Below are positions 19,123 through 28,762 of a stretch of DNA of 64,000 nt, one piece after another; positions within the stretch are counted from its first letter, which is position 1, and each line of letters starts with the position of its first letter. This stretch comes from Chryseobacterium gambrini (GTDB lineage: Bacteria; Bacteroidota; Bacteroidia; Flavobacteriales; Weeksellaceae). The stretch spans positions 1 to 64,000 of the forward strand of contig NZ_FTOV01000018.1 of NCBI RefSeq assembly GCF_900156825.1, given 5' to 3'. A model generated the notes under the pieces. The model did not search any database. It was not told where the DNA came from and saw nothing but the letters and a program-made list of their open reading frames with translations. Both the position numbers and the translations under genes were made by a program.

Positions 19123-20850
19123 TTACCAGAATCTCACGTAAAGTGCAGTGAGCAGGAGTAACGTTACAACGATTAAAACCAATGTTCTGTTGTCTACCCG
19201 GAACATTGTTGCATCGATTGCGAATGCTTTCGGATTCACTTTCGGTCCTGCAAAACTGATTAAGACCATGGCTGCAATGGTGATTACAAAAGACCATCCC
19301 ATATTAATTAAAAACGGGATTTCTGTAATCGTGTGCACAACTCCGTTTTCCAGTTTTTCATAGGTGAAAGCGGTATATAACCAGGTTTCTTTTCCAAAAA
19401 TATCGACGGCAAAACTGTTGAAGAAAATTGCCAGAACGAATCCTAAAATTACACCGACCAAAGCCGCTGTTCCGGTGGTTCTTTTCCAGAACATTCCCAA
19501 AAGGAACATGGCAAAAACTCCGGGACTTATAAATCCTGTATATTTCTGAATGAAGGTAAATCCTCCTTCGCCGCCGATTCCCAAAACATCGGTCCAGGTA
19601 AATGCCAAAGCCACAAACATGGCAATGATAATCGCCCATCTTCCGGTTCTCACCATCTGGATTTCCGTTGCATCAGCTTTTAAATATTTTTTATAAATGT
19701 CTAATGTAAAGATCGTTGAAATACTGTTTACTTTTCCTGCCAAAGAAGCAACGATTGCCGCCGTTAAAGCCGCTACAGCAAGACCTTTCAGACCAACCGG
19801 CAGAAATCCTAAGATTGCAGAATAAGCGCCATCTTTTACGCCATTAAAGCCTGTTAAATGCCCTTTTGAATACAAAACGTACGCTGCGATTCCCGGAAGC
19901 ATTACGATAATCGGCATAAATAATTTTAAGAATCCTGCGAATAAAATTCCTGTTCTTGCGGTTTTCAGATCAGCTCCCAATGCTCTTTGGGTGATGTATT
20001 GGTTACAGCCCCAATAATTCAGGTTTACAATCCATTGTCCTGCGAAATACATTGCCAAGCCTGGTAAAACAACATATTTCTGAACATCAAGATTTTCAGG
20101 CATTGCCAAAGTGGTGGTGGTCTTCACCGGCTTTTCCAGCATCAGTTTAAAGTGTTGCGGTGCTTCGTTCATCAAAGTCTGAAAACCTGTTAAAGCATTC
20201 CCGACTGCCGCTCCGTTAATCCTCTGATCAACAATCTGAAGCGCCATATAAACGGTGGCAAAACCTCCGATAATTAAAACCGCTACCTGAATAACGTCTG
20301 TGTAACCGATTACTTTCATACCGCCAAGACCGATTAAAAGAGCCATTAAAAGCAATCCAATCATGATGATGTGAAGATTGTCGCCTCCCAGCAATGTATC
20401 AATTGCCAATGCACCTAAATAAAGAATGGAAGTTAAATTGACAATGACATATAAAAAAAGCCAGAACACAGCCATAATCAGGGAAACCGATTTATTGTAA
20501 CGGGTTTCCAGAAATTGTGGCATCGTATAAATCTTGTTTTTAAGATAAATCGGAATGAACCATACCGCAATAATAATCAATGCAATTGCAGCAATCCACT
20601 CATAAGCAGCCACGGCAATTCCTACAAAAAATCCTTCACCGGACATTCCTATGAACTGTTCTGCAGAAATGTTTGAAGCAATTAAACTGGCTCCAATCGC
20701 CCACCATGTAAGTGAACCTTCCGCCAGAAAATAATCTTTACTGCCTGTTGCTGCAGATTTCTTTCTATTATAAATCCAGATTCCGTAGCCTGCAACCACC
20801 ACAAAATAGATAAGAAATATAATGATATCAAGAGTTGCCAAATTTCCCAT
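19123..20850 (-). CDS. Sodium/sugar symporter (SSS family), probable arabinose importer
   Basis: 575-residue inner-membrane solute:sodium symporter related to vSGLT. Hydrophobic segments run through the whole length, with family motifs such as ASNISAEQFIGMSG (TM region binding Na+) near residue 60 and NYWGCNQYITQRALGA near 280. It begins 3 nt after the galM stop and is the last gene of the ara operon, ending at a terminator (19075-19098). Position with araBAD and galM makes L-arabinose the most likely substrate, though SSS members also carry other sugars. Confidence 0.9.
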   Translation of the reverse strand: MGNLATLDIIIFLIYFVVVAGYGIWIYNRKKSAATGSKDYFLAEGSLTWWAIGASLIASNISAEQFIGMSGEGFFVGIAVAAYEWIAAIALIIIAVWFIPIYLKNKIYTMPQFLETRYNKSVSLIMAVFWLFLYVIVNLTSILYLGALAIDTLLGGDNLHIIMIGLLLMALLIGLGGMKVIGYTDVIQVAVLIIGGFATVYMALQIVDQRINGAAVGNALTGFQTLMNEAPQHFKLMLEKPVKTTTTLAMPENLDVQKYVVLPGLAMYFAGQWIVNLNYWGCNQYITQRALGADLKTARTGILFAGFLKLFMPIIVMLPGIAAYVLYSKGHLTGFNGVKDGAYSAILGFLPVGLKGLAVAALTAAIVASLAGKVNSISTIFTLDIYKKYLKADATEIQMVRTGRWAIIIAMFVALAFTWTDVLGIGGEGGFTFIQKYTGFISPGVFAMFLLGMFWKRTTGTAALVGVILGFVLAIFFNSFAVDIFGKETWLYTAFTYEKLENGVVHTITEIPFLINMGWSFVITIAAMVLISFAGPKVNPKAFAIDATMFRVDNRTLVLIVVTLLLLTALYVRFW

Positions 20851-20853
20851 ATT

Positions 20854-22014
20854 TTATTTTTTAACTGAGAATTTATAAATTGTTTTCGACTGGTATTTCT
20901 GTCCCGGCTTCAGTTCTGTAGAAGGGAAGGAAGATTGGTTTGGTGAATCCGGAAAATGTTGAGTTTCTAAACAGAACCCCGTTCTGAATTCATTTTTTCC
21001 GCCAGTTTTAGTATCGAATTTTCCATCCAGAAAGTTTCCGGAATAAAACTGCACTCCCGGTTCATCAGTTAAAACTTCCATTACTCTGCCTGATTCGGGA
21101 TGGTACACTTTCGCAATACTTCTCAATCCGTTTCCGTTCAGAATCCAGTTATGATCGTAGCCTTTTCCTTTTTTCAGTTGATCGTCATCAGCACTGATGT
21201 CTTTTCCAATGGGTTTTGAAGCTGTGAAATCGAATGCACTTCCTTTCACCGCTTTTTGCTCACCGGTCGGAATCAGAGTTTCATTCACCGGCAAAAATTT
21301 ATCGGCATTGATCTGCATTTCGTGGTCAAGAATTGTTTTTGAGAAATTTCCGGAAAGGTTGAAATATGAATGCTGAGTCAAATTCACAACAGTCGGTTTA
21401 TCTGTTTCCGCTTCGTAAGAAATTTCAAGGGCATTTTCGTCGGTTAAAGTGTAAAAAACTGTTGTCGTCAGTTTTCCCGGATAGCCTTCTTCCCCATCTG
21501 CGCTGGTATAAGTCAGTTTCAAAGTTGGAAATTTAGCATCTTTAACAGATTCAATATTCCAGAATTTGGTATGGAATCCGTCTTTTCCGCCATGAAGGCT
21601 GTTGGATCCGTCATTTTTATCGATGTCATAGGATGTGCCTTCAAGCGTAAATTTTGCATTGGCAATCCGGTTTCCGTAACGTCCGATTAACGCTCCGAAA
21701 TAATAAGAATTTCCGTTGAAATAATCTTCAGGCCGGGTAAATCCTAAAACGACATCTTCGTATTTTCCGTTTTTATCGGGAGCCGTAAGTGAAGTGATGA
21801 TTCCGCCGAAGTTGATGATTTCCACTTTCATCCCGTTTTTATTGGCTAAAGTATATTTTTTAACGGAATCGCCTTTTGACGTTACTCCGTAATCTGAAAT
21901 CCGTATGTTTTCCATTGTTTCCTGTTGAGCTTTTGATTGATTTTCTTTTTTATTGCAGCCGAAAATACATAAAACAGCAAAAAGAATTATCAGGTTGATA
22001 CTTGTTTTTCTCAT
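20854..22014 (-). CDS. galM: Aldose 1-epimerase (mutarotase), lipoprotein
   Basis: Interconverts alpha and beta anomers of aldoses. 386 residues with a lipoprotein signal (lipobox FGC, Cys20), so it is exported and anchored. Family residues are visible: Arg/Asn in YGNRIANAKF, the His of NSLHGGKDGFH, the catalytic His in NLTQHSYFNL, and the catalytic Glu in GFCLETQHFPDSPN. It lies 20 nt after araA and 3 nt before the symporter gene. An extracytoplasmic mutarotase next to a transporter would speed delivery of the transported anomer (inference). Confidence 0.94.
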   Translation of the reverse strand: MRKTSINLIILFAVLCIFGCNKKENQSKAQQETMENIRISDYGVTSKGDSVKKYTLANKNGMKVEIINFGGIITSLTAPDKNGKYEDVVLGFTRPEDYFNGNSYYFGALIGRYGNRIANAKFTLEGTSYDIDKNDGSNSLHGGKDGFHTKFWNIESVKDAKFPTLKLTYTSADGEEGYPGKLTTTVFYTLTDENALEISYEAETDKPTVVNLTQHSYFNLSGNFSKTILDHEMQINADKFLPVNETLIPTGEQKAVKGSAFDFTASKPIGKDISADDDQLKKGKGYDHNWILNGNGLRSIAKVYHPESGRVMEVLTDEPGVQFYSGNFLDGKFDTKTGGKNEFRTGFCLETQHFPDSPNQSSFPSTELKPGQKYQSKTIYKFSVKK

Positions 22015-22034
22015 TTTTTAGAAGTTTTGCAAGT

Positions 22035-23531
22035 TTAACGATAATATATTTCATTCCAGCGAAGCGTGTTCTTAAAATCTCGGATTTTTGTATTTTCATC
22101 AATTACTAATGATTCGATACCTGCAATCTCCGCAAAATCTTCCAACTGCTCTGCGCTGATATTTTCGCTGTAACAGGTATGATGGGCTCCACCTGCTAAA
22201 ATCCATGCTTCAGCCGCCGTGTATAAGTCCGGAAGTGGTTTCCAAAGCACTCTTGCAACAGGAAGTTTAGGAAGTTCCTCGGTGATTTCCAACGCTTTTG
22301 TTTTGTTGATTAGCAGTCTGAAATGATTTCCGAAATCCATTAAAGCTGCATTTAAAGAATCGATATTTCCTCTTGAATTGAAAACCAGACGAACAGGATC
22401 TGCTTTTCCGCCAATTCCGAGTGGATGAATTTCACAAGAAGGCTTGTTAACCGCCAAAACAGGGTCCACTTCAAGCATATGCGAACCCAGAACCGATGGA
22501 TTTGATGGATTCAAATGGTAGGTATAATCTTCCATAAAAGCATTTCCGCCTTCTAAATCCTGTCCCATTGTTTTCATCGCACGAACCAAAGCGGCAGTTT
22601 TCCAGTCGCCTTCTCCTGCAAATCCATAACCTTTTTCCATTAATCTCTGAACGGCAATTCCCGGAAGCTGCTCCAATCCGTGAAGGTCTTCGAACGTATC
22701 CGAGAATCCTTTGAAATTTCCGTCTTTGAGGAATTTTTCCAAACCTAGTTCAATTCTTGCGGCAACTTCGAGGGATTTTCTGTTTGCTCCTCCGGAAAGA
22801 AGAGATTCTGCCATTTTGTATGATGCTTCATATTCTTCGATCAACGATTTGATTTCGCCTTCGCCAATTGAATTGACAACACTTACTAAATCTCCGATTC
22901 CCCAAGTGTTTACAGAAAATCCAAACTTGGTTTCCGCTTCCACTTTATCACCGTCTGTCACGGCAACGTATCTCATATTGTCTCCGAAACGGGCAAATTT
23001 TGCACCCTGCCAATCGTCCCAGCCAGCAGCAACTCTACTCCATTCCCCAATCTGTTTCTGAACTCTTTCCTCTGCCCAATGTCCAACCACTACTTTCCTG
23101 TTTTTACGAAGACGGCTTACCATAAATCCAAATTCACGGTCGCCATGCGCTGCCTGATTCAGGTTCATGAAATCCATATCCATCGTAGACCACGGAATAT
23201 CCTGATTGAACTGGGTATGAAGGTGCAACATTGGTTTTTGTAATGCAGTAAGACCACGAATCCACATTTTTGCAGGGGAAAATGTATGCATCCACGTTAC
23301 GATCCCGATACAGTTTTTTGCAAAATTGGCAGCCGTTAATGTTTCGAAAATTTCTTCCGTTGTTTTTACGGTTGGCTTTAAAACGACTTTTACAGGAATC
23401 TGTGACGAAGCATTGAACGCTTCCACGATTTTTGCCGAATGTTCCGCAACCTGTGCTAATGTTTCAGGACCGTATAAATGCTGGCTTCCGGTGATGAACC
23501 AGATTTCTTTCGTATTGAGAGGTGTTAACAT
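22035..23531 (-). CDS. araA: L-arabinose isomerase
   Basis: Converts L-arabinose to L-ribulose in the cytoplasm. 498 residues, the usual size. Metal and catalytic positions are in recognisable blocks: GYGFAGEGDWKTAAL (Glu), MEDYTYHL (Glu), GSHMLEVDP (His) and GGAHHTCYS (His). It is third in the araB-araD-araA order. A tandem family A repeat (23585-23696) fills the gap to araD. Confidence 0.97.
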   Translation of the reverse strand: MLTPLNTKEIWFITGSQHLYGPETLAQVAEHSAKIVEAFNASSQIPVKVVLKPTVKTTEEIFETLTAANFAKNCIGIVTWMHTFSPAKMWIRGLTALQKPMLHLHTQFNQDIPWSTMDMDFMNLNQAAHGDREFGFMVSRLRKNRKVVVGHWAEERVQKQIGEWSRVAAGWDDWQGAKFARFGDNMRYVAVTDGDKVEAETKFGFSVNTWGIGDLVSVVNSIGEGEIKSLIEEYEASYKMAESLLSGGANRKSLEVAARIELGLEKFLKDGNFKGFSDTFEDLHGLEQLPGIAVQRLMEKGYGFAGEGDWKTAALVRAMKTMGQDLEGGNAFMEDYTYHLNPSNPSVLGSHMLEVDPVLAVNKPSCEIHPLGIGGKADPVRLVFNSRGNIDSLNAALMDFGNHFRLLINKTKALEITEELPKLPVARVLWKPLPDLYTAAEAWILAGGAHHTCYSENISAEQLEDFAEIAGIESLVIDENTKIRDFKNTLRWNEIYYR

Positions 23532-23584
23532 ATTTGATGATTGATAAATGATGATTTATAATTGATATTTGATTTTATTTATTT

Positions 23585-23696
23585 CATAGGTTTCACCTAC
23601 GGCTATTAATATTGAATCCTCCGGATTCTGTAGGATTTGTGCGTTTTTTTCCATAGGTTTCACCCACGGCTACTGATATTGAACCCTTCGGGTTCG
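23585..23696. repeat. Family A repeat, tandem pair between araD and araA
   Basis: Copies at about 23585-23629 and 23651-23696. Stems are GAATCCTCCGGATTC and GAACCCTTCGGGTTC, again with compensated substitutions between copies. Both lie inside what should be a single araB-araD-araA transcript. Confidence 0.8.
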
Positions 23697-23756
23697 CAGT
23701 CTTCTATTGAACGATGACAATTTCCAAAAGCTAAAAGCCATTCGCCAAAAGCAAAA

Positions 23757-24455
23757 CTATTGTCCGTAATAAGCGTTTTTGCCATGTTTGCGTTCGTAAT
23801 GTTTTTTGATGAGTGAATTTTTTAAACGAGTTACGTTCGGATTAATTTGTTTGGTGAGATACGCCATTTCAGCGATGGTTTCCAAAACTTTGCTATTGTA
23901 AACAGCTTTTTCAGCATTTTTTCCCCAAGTGAACGGTCCGTGATTTCCGATGAGCACCATTTCTACTTCTTCATAAGACAGTTTTTTTTCCTTGAAACAA
24001 TCCAGAATCTGGATTCCGGTATTATATTCATAATTGCCTTCGATTAAATCGTCATGCATCGGGGGCGCACAAGGAATGTCTGTTGTAAGATGGTCTGCGT
24101 GCGTTGTCCCGAAAATCGGGATGTCTAACTGCGCCTGTGCCCAAGCTACTGAATAAACAGAATGTGTATGTGAAATGCCACCGACATTTTCCCAGTTTTT
24201 ATAAAGATAAGCATGGGTTTTGGTGTCTGAAGAAGGTCTTAAATTCCCTTCCACCACATTGGCGTCATAATCTAAAATCACCATATCTTCCGGTTTCAGT
24301 AATTCGTAAGGAACACCGCTGGGTTTGATGGCAAAAATTCCTTTGTCACGATCAACGGCGCTTACGTTTCCGAATGTGTAGACCACCAATTTTAAGGCAT
24401 CGAGCTGCATATTGGCTTCGTAACATTCTCGTTTTAATTCTTTATAGATGCTCAT
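23757..24455 (-). CDS. araD: L-ribulose-5-phosphate 4-epimerase
   Basis: Class II aldolase-fold epimerase of 232 residues forming D-xylulose-5-phosphate from L-ribulose-5-phosphate. The zinc-binding His residues are in GGISHTHSVYS (HxH), and the third in LIGNHGPFTWG; GTTHADH is the conserved segment between them. N-terminal NVSAVDRDKG (usually NVS) and KPSGVPYELL are substrate-phosphate loops. Sits between araB and araA, separated from each by repeats rather than genes. Confidence 0.96.
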   Translation of the reverse strand: MSIYKELKRECYEANMQLDALKLVVYTFGNVSAVDRDKGIFAIKPSGVPYELLKPEDMVILDYDANVVEGNLRPSSDTKTHAYLYKNWENVGGISHTHSVYSVAWAQAQLDIPIFGTTHADHLTTDIPCAPPMHDDLIEGNYEYNTGIQILDCFKEKKLSYEEVEMVLIGNHGPFTWGKNAEKAVYNSKVLETIAEMAYLTKQINPNVTRLKNSLIKKHYERKHGKNAYYGQ

Positions 24456-24817
24456 TTTTATTTACATATTTTTTTCAAATTCATAGGTTTGACCTACGGC
24501 TAATCCTATTGAATCCTTCGGGTTCTCTCCTACGTATCCATCGCAGCCCGGCTTAAGCGGAAATCCTTTTTCTGCACAGGGAAAAGCCTTGGCGAAAAAG
24601 ATTGGGAGCCCTTCGACAAGCTCAGGATAAACTACAGATGGATAAAGCTGCCATGATTGTTTTAGTTGATGGTTTTTGGTTGATCGTTGATCGTTCTTTA
24701 ATTAATGTAAATATTTAACAGGTCGCCTCTACGAGGCTCTTTTTGTGATGATAATATTTACATTATTTACGATTAACAGGACGCTCCTAACGGAGCTTTT
24801 TTAAACCTAATTAATTA
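24456..24817. repeat. araB-araD spacer filled by repeats A, C and B
   Basis: Holds a family A copy (24482-24526), a divergent family C copy (24538-24653) and a family B copy (24715-24802). The C copy carries an extra nested hairpin, CCTTCGACAAGCTCAGG, absent from the other C copies. No coding frame of note. Confidence 0.75.
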
Positions 24818-26515
24818 CTATAAACTGTCAACCGTCAACTTTTTCTTAGATTTGATATTATTTTCGATGAAATCTGCTAAAATCTGATAGTGCTGCATCA
24901 ATTCTTCGTATTGTTCTACATGTTCTTTCTGCGGGAAGTATTCAGCTTCGAAATCAGAGCCCATTTTTTGGCTTGCTTCCTGGACGTTGGGATAAATTCC
25001 TGCGGCAACAGCGGCATAAATAGCTGCCCCTAAAGCCGGAGCCTGATCTGATGCAGCTACAACAATCGGCATATTCAGGACATTTGCCAGAGTCTGCATG
25101 ATGAATGGTGATTTTCTGGCAACGCCGCCAATTCCTATGACTTTATCGATTTTAACGCCTTCATCTTCGAAGCGGTCGACAATTTTTTTGGAACCAAAGC
25201 AAATGGCATTCACCAACGCTTTGAAAATATGTGGTGCTTTTGTTCCCAAAGAAAGGTTGCTGATCGCCATTTTCAGTTCCTGACTTGCATCCGGTGTTCT
25301 TCGTCCGTTGATCCAGTCCAACGCAATGGGAACGGTTTCCGAAAGAGGAATTTTTTCTGCTTCCAGAGTGAGATTGCGAATCATGCTTTTTTCTATTTCT
25401 TCTTTCAGTAAGTGTTTTTGGTTTTCGTCAATCGCTTCAGAGTTCATTATAATATTGATTGTCGGTTCTGTGAGAATATCTTTATACCACGCCAAAACAT
25501 CTCCGAATGCAGATTGCCCGGCTTCCAATCCCATTAATCCCGGAATGACGGAACCATCGACCTGTCCGCAAATTCCTTTTACTGTTCTGTCGCCGATAAT
25601 TTCATTGGGAGCCACCATGATATCACAAGTGGATGTTCCCATAATCCTGATGAGCGTGTTCTCTTCTACTTTTGCACCTATTGCTCCGGAATGTGCATCG
25701 AAAGTTCCGACAGCAATGACTGTATTGATCGTTAAGCCTAATTTTGCCGCCCATTCTTCGTTCAGATTTCCGGCAACTTTGTTGGAAGTATAGGTTTTAT
25801 CATATAATCTATCGCGAAGTTCTGCCAATGACGAATCTAATTGACCAAGAAATTCTTTGGAAGGAAGTCCTTTCCACGACTCGTGCCACATTGCTTTATG
25901 TCCGGCTGCACAACGGCTTCTTCTGAATGTTGCTAAATCCTGATGATCGGAAAGCAGAAACGTAAGGTAATCACAATGTTCCATCCAACTGTACGCTGCG
26001 TTTTTTACGGCTTCATCTTCTCTGTTGATATGAAGAATTTTTGCCCAAAACCATTCTGAGGAATAAATTCCGCCTTCAAATTTTGTATAATCTTCGCCAC
26101 CCCAATTTTTCGCCAGATCATTGATTTCTTCAGCTTCACGGATGGAAGTATGGTCTTTCCATAATACCATCATTGCATTGGGATTTTCTGAAAATTCGGG
26201 CAAAAGGGATAAGGCAATTCCATCTTTATTTACTGGAAGGGGTGAAGAACCCGTAGTATCAATACAAATGCTGACAATATTTTCGGGTGCAACTCCACTT
26301 TCTTTCACGACATCGGAAACGGTTTTTTCCAGTCCTTCGATGTGATCCAGCGGATGCTGACGAAATTGATTGTTTTCCGGTCTGCAGAACCTGCCTTTTT
26401 TCCATCTTTGATAGTAGCTTACGGAAGCTGCCAATTCTGCCCCGCTTTCAGTATCAATCAAAACGGCGCGAACAGAATCTGTTCCATAGTCTAAGCCGAT
26501 AACGTACTTTTTCAT
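24818..26515 (-). CDS. araB: Ribulokinase
   Basis: FGGY-family kinase of 565 residues that phosphorylates L-ribulose. The N-terminal nucleotide-binding start GLDYGTDSVRAVLID, the MGTSTCDIMVAP loop, and the C-terminal GIGGVARKSPFIMQTLANVL and DQAPALGAAIYAAVAAG blocks match ribulokinase rather than xylulokinase. It is the promoter-proximal gene of the ara operon: a -7 element and AraR-type operator lie at 26655-26697, about 140-180 bp upstream of the start. Confidence 0.96.
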   Translation of the reverse strand: MKKYVIGLDYGTDSVRAVLIDTESGAELAASVSYYQRWKKGRFCRPENNQFRQHPLDHIEGLEKTVSDVVKESGVAPENIVSICIDTTGSSPLPVNKDGIALSLLPEFSENPNAMMVLWKDHTSIREAEEINDLAKNWGGEDYTKFEGGIYSSEWFWAKILHINREDEAVKNAAYSWMEHCDYLTFLLSDHQDLATFRRSRCAAGHKAMWHESWKGLPSKEFLGQLDSSLAELRDRLYDKTYTSNKVAGNLNEEWAAKLGLTINTVIAVGTFDAHSGAIGAKVEENTLIRIMGTSTCDIMVAPNEIIGDRTVKGICGQVDGSVIPGLMGLEAGQSAFGDVLAWYKDILTEPTINIIMNSEAIDENQKHLLKEEIEKSMIRNLTLEAEKIPLSETVPIALDWINGRRTPDASQELKMAISNLSLGTKAPHIFKALVNAICFGSKKIVDRFEDEGVKIDKVIGIGGVARKSPFIMQTLANVLNMPIVVAASDQAPALGAAIYAAVAAGIYPNVQEASQKMGSDFEAEYFPQKEHVEQYEELMQHYQILADFIENNIKSKKKLTVDSL

Positions 26516-26654
26516 TAACGAAAGTGATTTATTTGATTATAGTTTTGGCTCTTTTTTAAAATAACGGATGTATTGGATTACATTATGCAAAGATTTCCTT
26601 TTAAGATTTCATTTACCTTAACAAATTCTCCTGTTTTTTATTGAAGAGATAAAA

Positions 26655-26697
26655 CAAATATAAGATTCTATTTTAAATAAATGTAATATTTACACTT
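26655..26697 (-). promoter_or_regulatory. araB promoter and AraR-type operator
   Basis: On the minus strand, operator AAGTGTAAATATTACATTT (26679-26697; arms AAGTGTAA/TTACATTT) is followed after 16 bp by the Bacteroidota -7 element TATATTTG (26655-26662). The operator therefore covers or abuts the -33 region. The spacing and flanking sequence are almost identical to those at the GH3 gene (31476-31518). Confidence 0.75.
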
Positions 26698-26733
26698 AAT
26701 TTTAAATTTTCTTTTATTGATGTGGATTTGGAG

Positions 26734-28716
26734 CTATTTAAGCTTTAAAATAACGAGAGAATTTGCCGGAATTTCTACTGAAAATTTTCCCTTTTTAATG
26801 GTCTGCGTTTCTTCTTTGGGTGTGATGGTCTCCGTTTGAAAGTTATTTTCATCGGAAAGTCCTGATGAAGTCAGTAAGATTTTGGTGAGCTTACTGGCAC
26901 GTTTAATGTTTTTGGGATTGATTTCAACTGAAATTTTTTCATCATCCGTACTAACAATTTTAATGATTGTTTCATTTTTTTCAAGGTCATGTACGGCGGA
27001 TGCATAAAGATGGTTTTCGCCCTTCATCGGCTTTCCGTTCTCGGAAATTTTAATTAAATCTGTTCCTTTATTGTTTGAAAATAATTTCTGAACATAATAA
27101 TTGGGAGTTGCATAAGATGTGAGATTATTAAACCAGATTAAATCGGGCGTCCATTGCCAACCGTCTGCGTGAGCGAAAAGCGGTGCGTAGGAAGTCATGG
27201 TTACAACATCTGCATTGCGTTCCAATCCAGTCATAAAAGCGGCTTCGGAAAGTGCGGTCAACCAGTTGTTTTTATTGTCCGGCATTACAACACCCACCGA
27301 TTGTGCGGCGTATTCCCCGGCAAAAACCTTAGGTCCTGAACGGTCGTATTCATCATATCTTCCGGCGTTTTTCATAAACCATTCCGGAGAATTATAATAA
27401 TGCTCATCCACAACCTGCGCATTCAGTTTTTTAAGTTCTTTCCAGCCGTAATCGAAAAATTCGCCATCGGGAGACGGTCCGCTTCCAGAAATAATTTTAA
27501 TATCAGGATATTTGGTGTGAATTGCTTTTTCAAAAACTTTGTACCGTTCTATATAATCTGCTCCCCATTGTTCGTTTCCTACACCGATGAATTTCATGTT
27601 AAAAGGTTTCGAATGTCCCATTTCAGTACGGATTTTACCCCATTTCGTATTGGAATCTCCGTTTGCAAATTCAATTAAATCTAAAGCATCCTGAACATAA
27701 GGATCTAAATCTTCCATTTTTACAAGTTCTGCCGTGTTGAACTGGCATGCCATTCCGCAACTCAGAATCGGAAGCGGCTCAGCTCCCAGATCTTCCGCCA
27801 ACTGGAAATATTCGAAAAAGCCAAGACCGAAAGACTGCCAGTAATCCGGAGTTAAACGATGAGCAAAACCATTGTTCCACTTATTAATCAAATTTTCACG
27901 GTCTTCCACTTTTCCGATTGTTTTTTTCCATTGATAACGTTCTGCCAACGTTCGACCTTCAACAATACATCCGCCGGGAAAACGTAAAAACCCGGGTTGT
28001 AAATCATATAATTTCTGAACCAAATCCTTCCGTAAACCGCCTTTTCTTCCTTTCCATGTGTTTTGCGGAAAAAGAGAAATCATATCCATATTCACAACGC
28101 CCTTCCCTGTAAAAGTGATTTGAAGTTTAGCCTTTTCAATGGTTTTGGAAGGTATAAAAACGGTGCTATATTTTTGCCATCCTGCTCCCTTGATTATGGA
28201 TGAGACAGAAGAAATCACCATTCCGTTTTCATCAATCAGTTTTGTATTGACCGCAGAAATATTTCCTGAAACGTTTTCTAAATTGAAACTAAAATCATAC
28301 TTTTCACCCTGATGCAATCCAATTCCCCGGAAACCTTCGTTTTCAAGTACATAATTTTCGTCGTTCCAAACGGTGATTCTTGCGAAATTTTTATTGGTTT
28401 TGGATTTGTCGGTTATAATTGTCAAAAATCCGGAATCCAAGTTGGGTGAAAGCGTTTTGGTATTGGATTGCTTCCAGCCTGTCAAAGGTTCATCAAATTC
28501 GAAACTTCGGTTTTTAATTAATTCTGCATACAATCCTCCGTCTGCTGCAAAGTTGATGTCCTCGAAGAAAATTCCGTACATCGTTGGCTGGATTTTGATG
28601 TTGGTTGAGGTTCCGTCCAAATCGAGAACGTGCTTTTTAACCTTCCCATTTTGTGCTGAAAGGAAAGCTATGCTTAGAGAAAATGCGGTGACGAATATTT
28701 TGGTTTTCGTTTTCAT
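26734..28716 (-). CDS. GH51 alpha-L-arabinofuranosidase
   Basis: Secreted retaining arabinofuranosidase of 660 residues with signal peptide ending near FLSAQ. N-terminal GIFFEDINFAADGGLYAELIKNRSFEF is diagnostic. A carbohydrate-binding-like beta-sandwich follows (about 75-215), then the catalytic barrel with acid/base Glu in GVGNEQWG and nucleophile Glu in VVDEHYYNSPEW, and a C-terminal beta domain. It removes arabinose from arabinoxylan or arabinan. It starts 46 bp after the GH3 gene and shares its promoter. Confidence 0.95.
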   Translation of the reverse strand: MKTKTKIFVTAFSLSIAFLSAQNGKVKKHVLDLDGTSTNIKIQPTMYGIFFEDINFAADGGLYAELIKNRSFEFDEPLTGWKQSNTKTLSPNLDSGFLTIITDKSKTNKNFARITVWNDENYVLENEGFRGIGLHQGEKYDFSFNLENVSGNISAVNTKLIDENGMVISSVSSIIKGAGWQKYSTVFIPSKTIEKAKLQITFTGKGVVNMDMISLFPQNTWKGRKGGLRKDLVQKLYDLQPGFLRFPGGCIVEGRTLAERYQWKKTIGKVEDRENLINKWNNGFAHRLTPDYWQSFGLGFFEYFQLAEDLGAEPLPILSCGMACQFNTAELVKMEDLDPYVQDALDLIEFANGDSNTKWGKIRTEMGHSKPFNMKFIGVGNEQWGADYIERYKVFEKAIHTKYPDIKIISGSGPSPDGEFFDYGWKELKKLNAQVVDEHYYNSPEWFMKNAGRYDEYDRSGPKVFAGEYAAQSVGVVMPDNKNNWLTALSEAAFMTGLERNADVVTMTSYAPLFAHADGWQWTPDLIWFNNLTSYATPNYYVQKLFSNNKGTDLIKISENGKPMKGENHLYASAVHDLEKNETIIKIVSTDDEKISVEINPKNIKRASKLTKILLTSSGLSDENNFQTETITPKEETQTIKKGKFSVEIPANSLVILKLK

Positions 28717-28762
28717 TTTTTGAGTTGAAAAGTTGAATTTTGATTGATAAACCTTATAGGTT

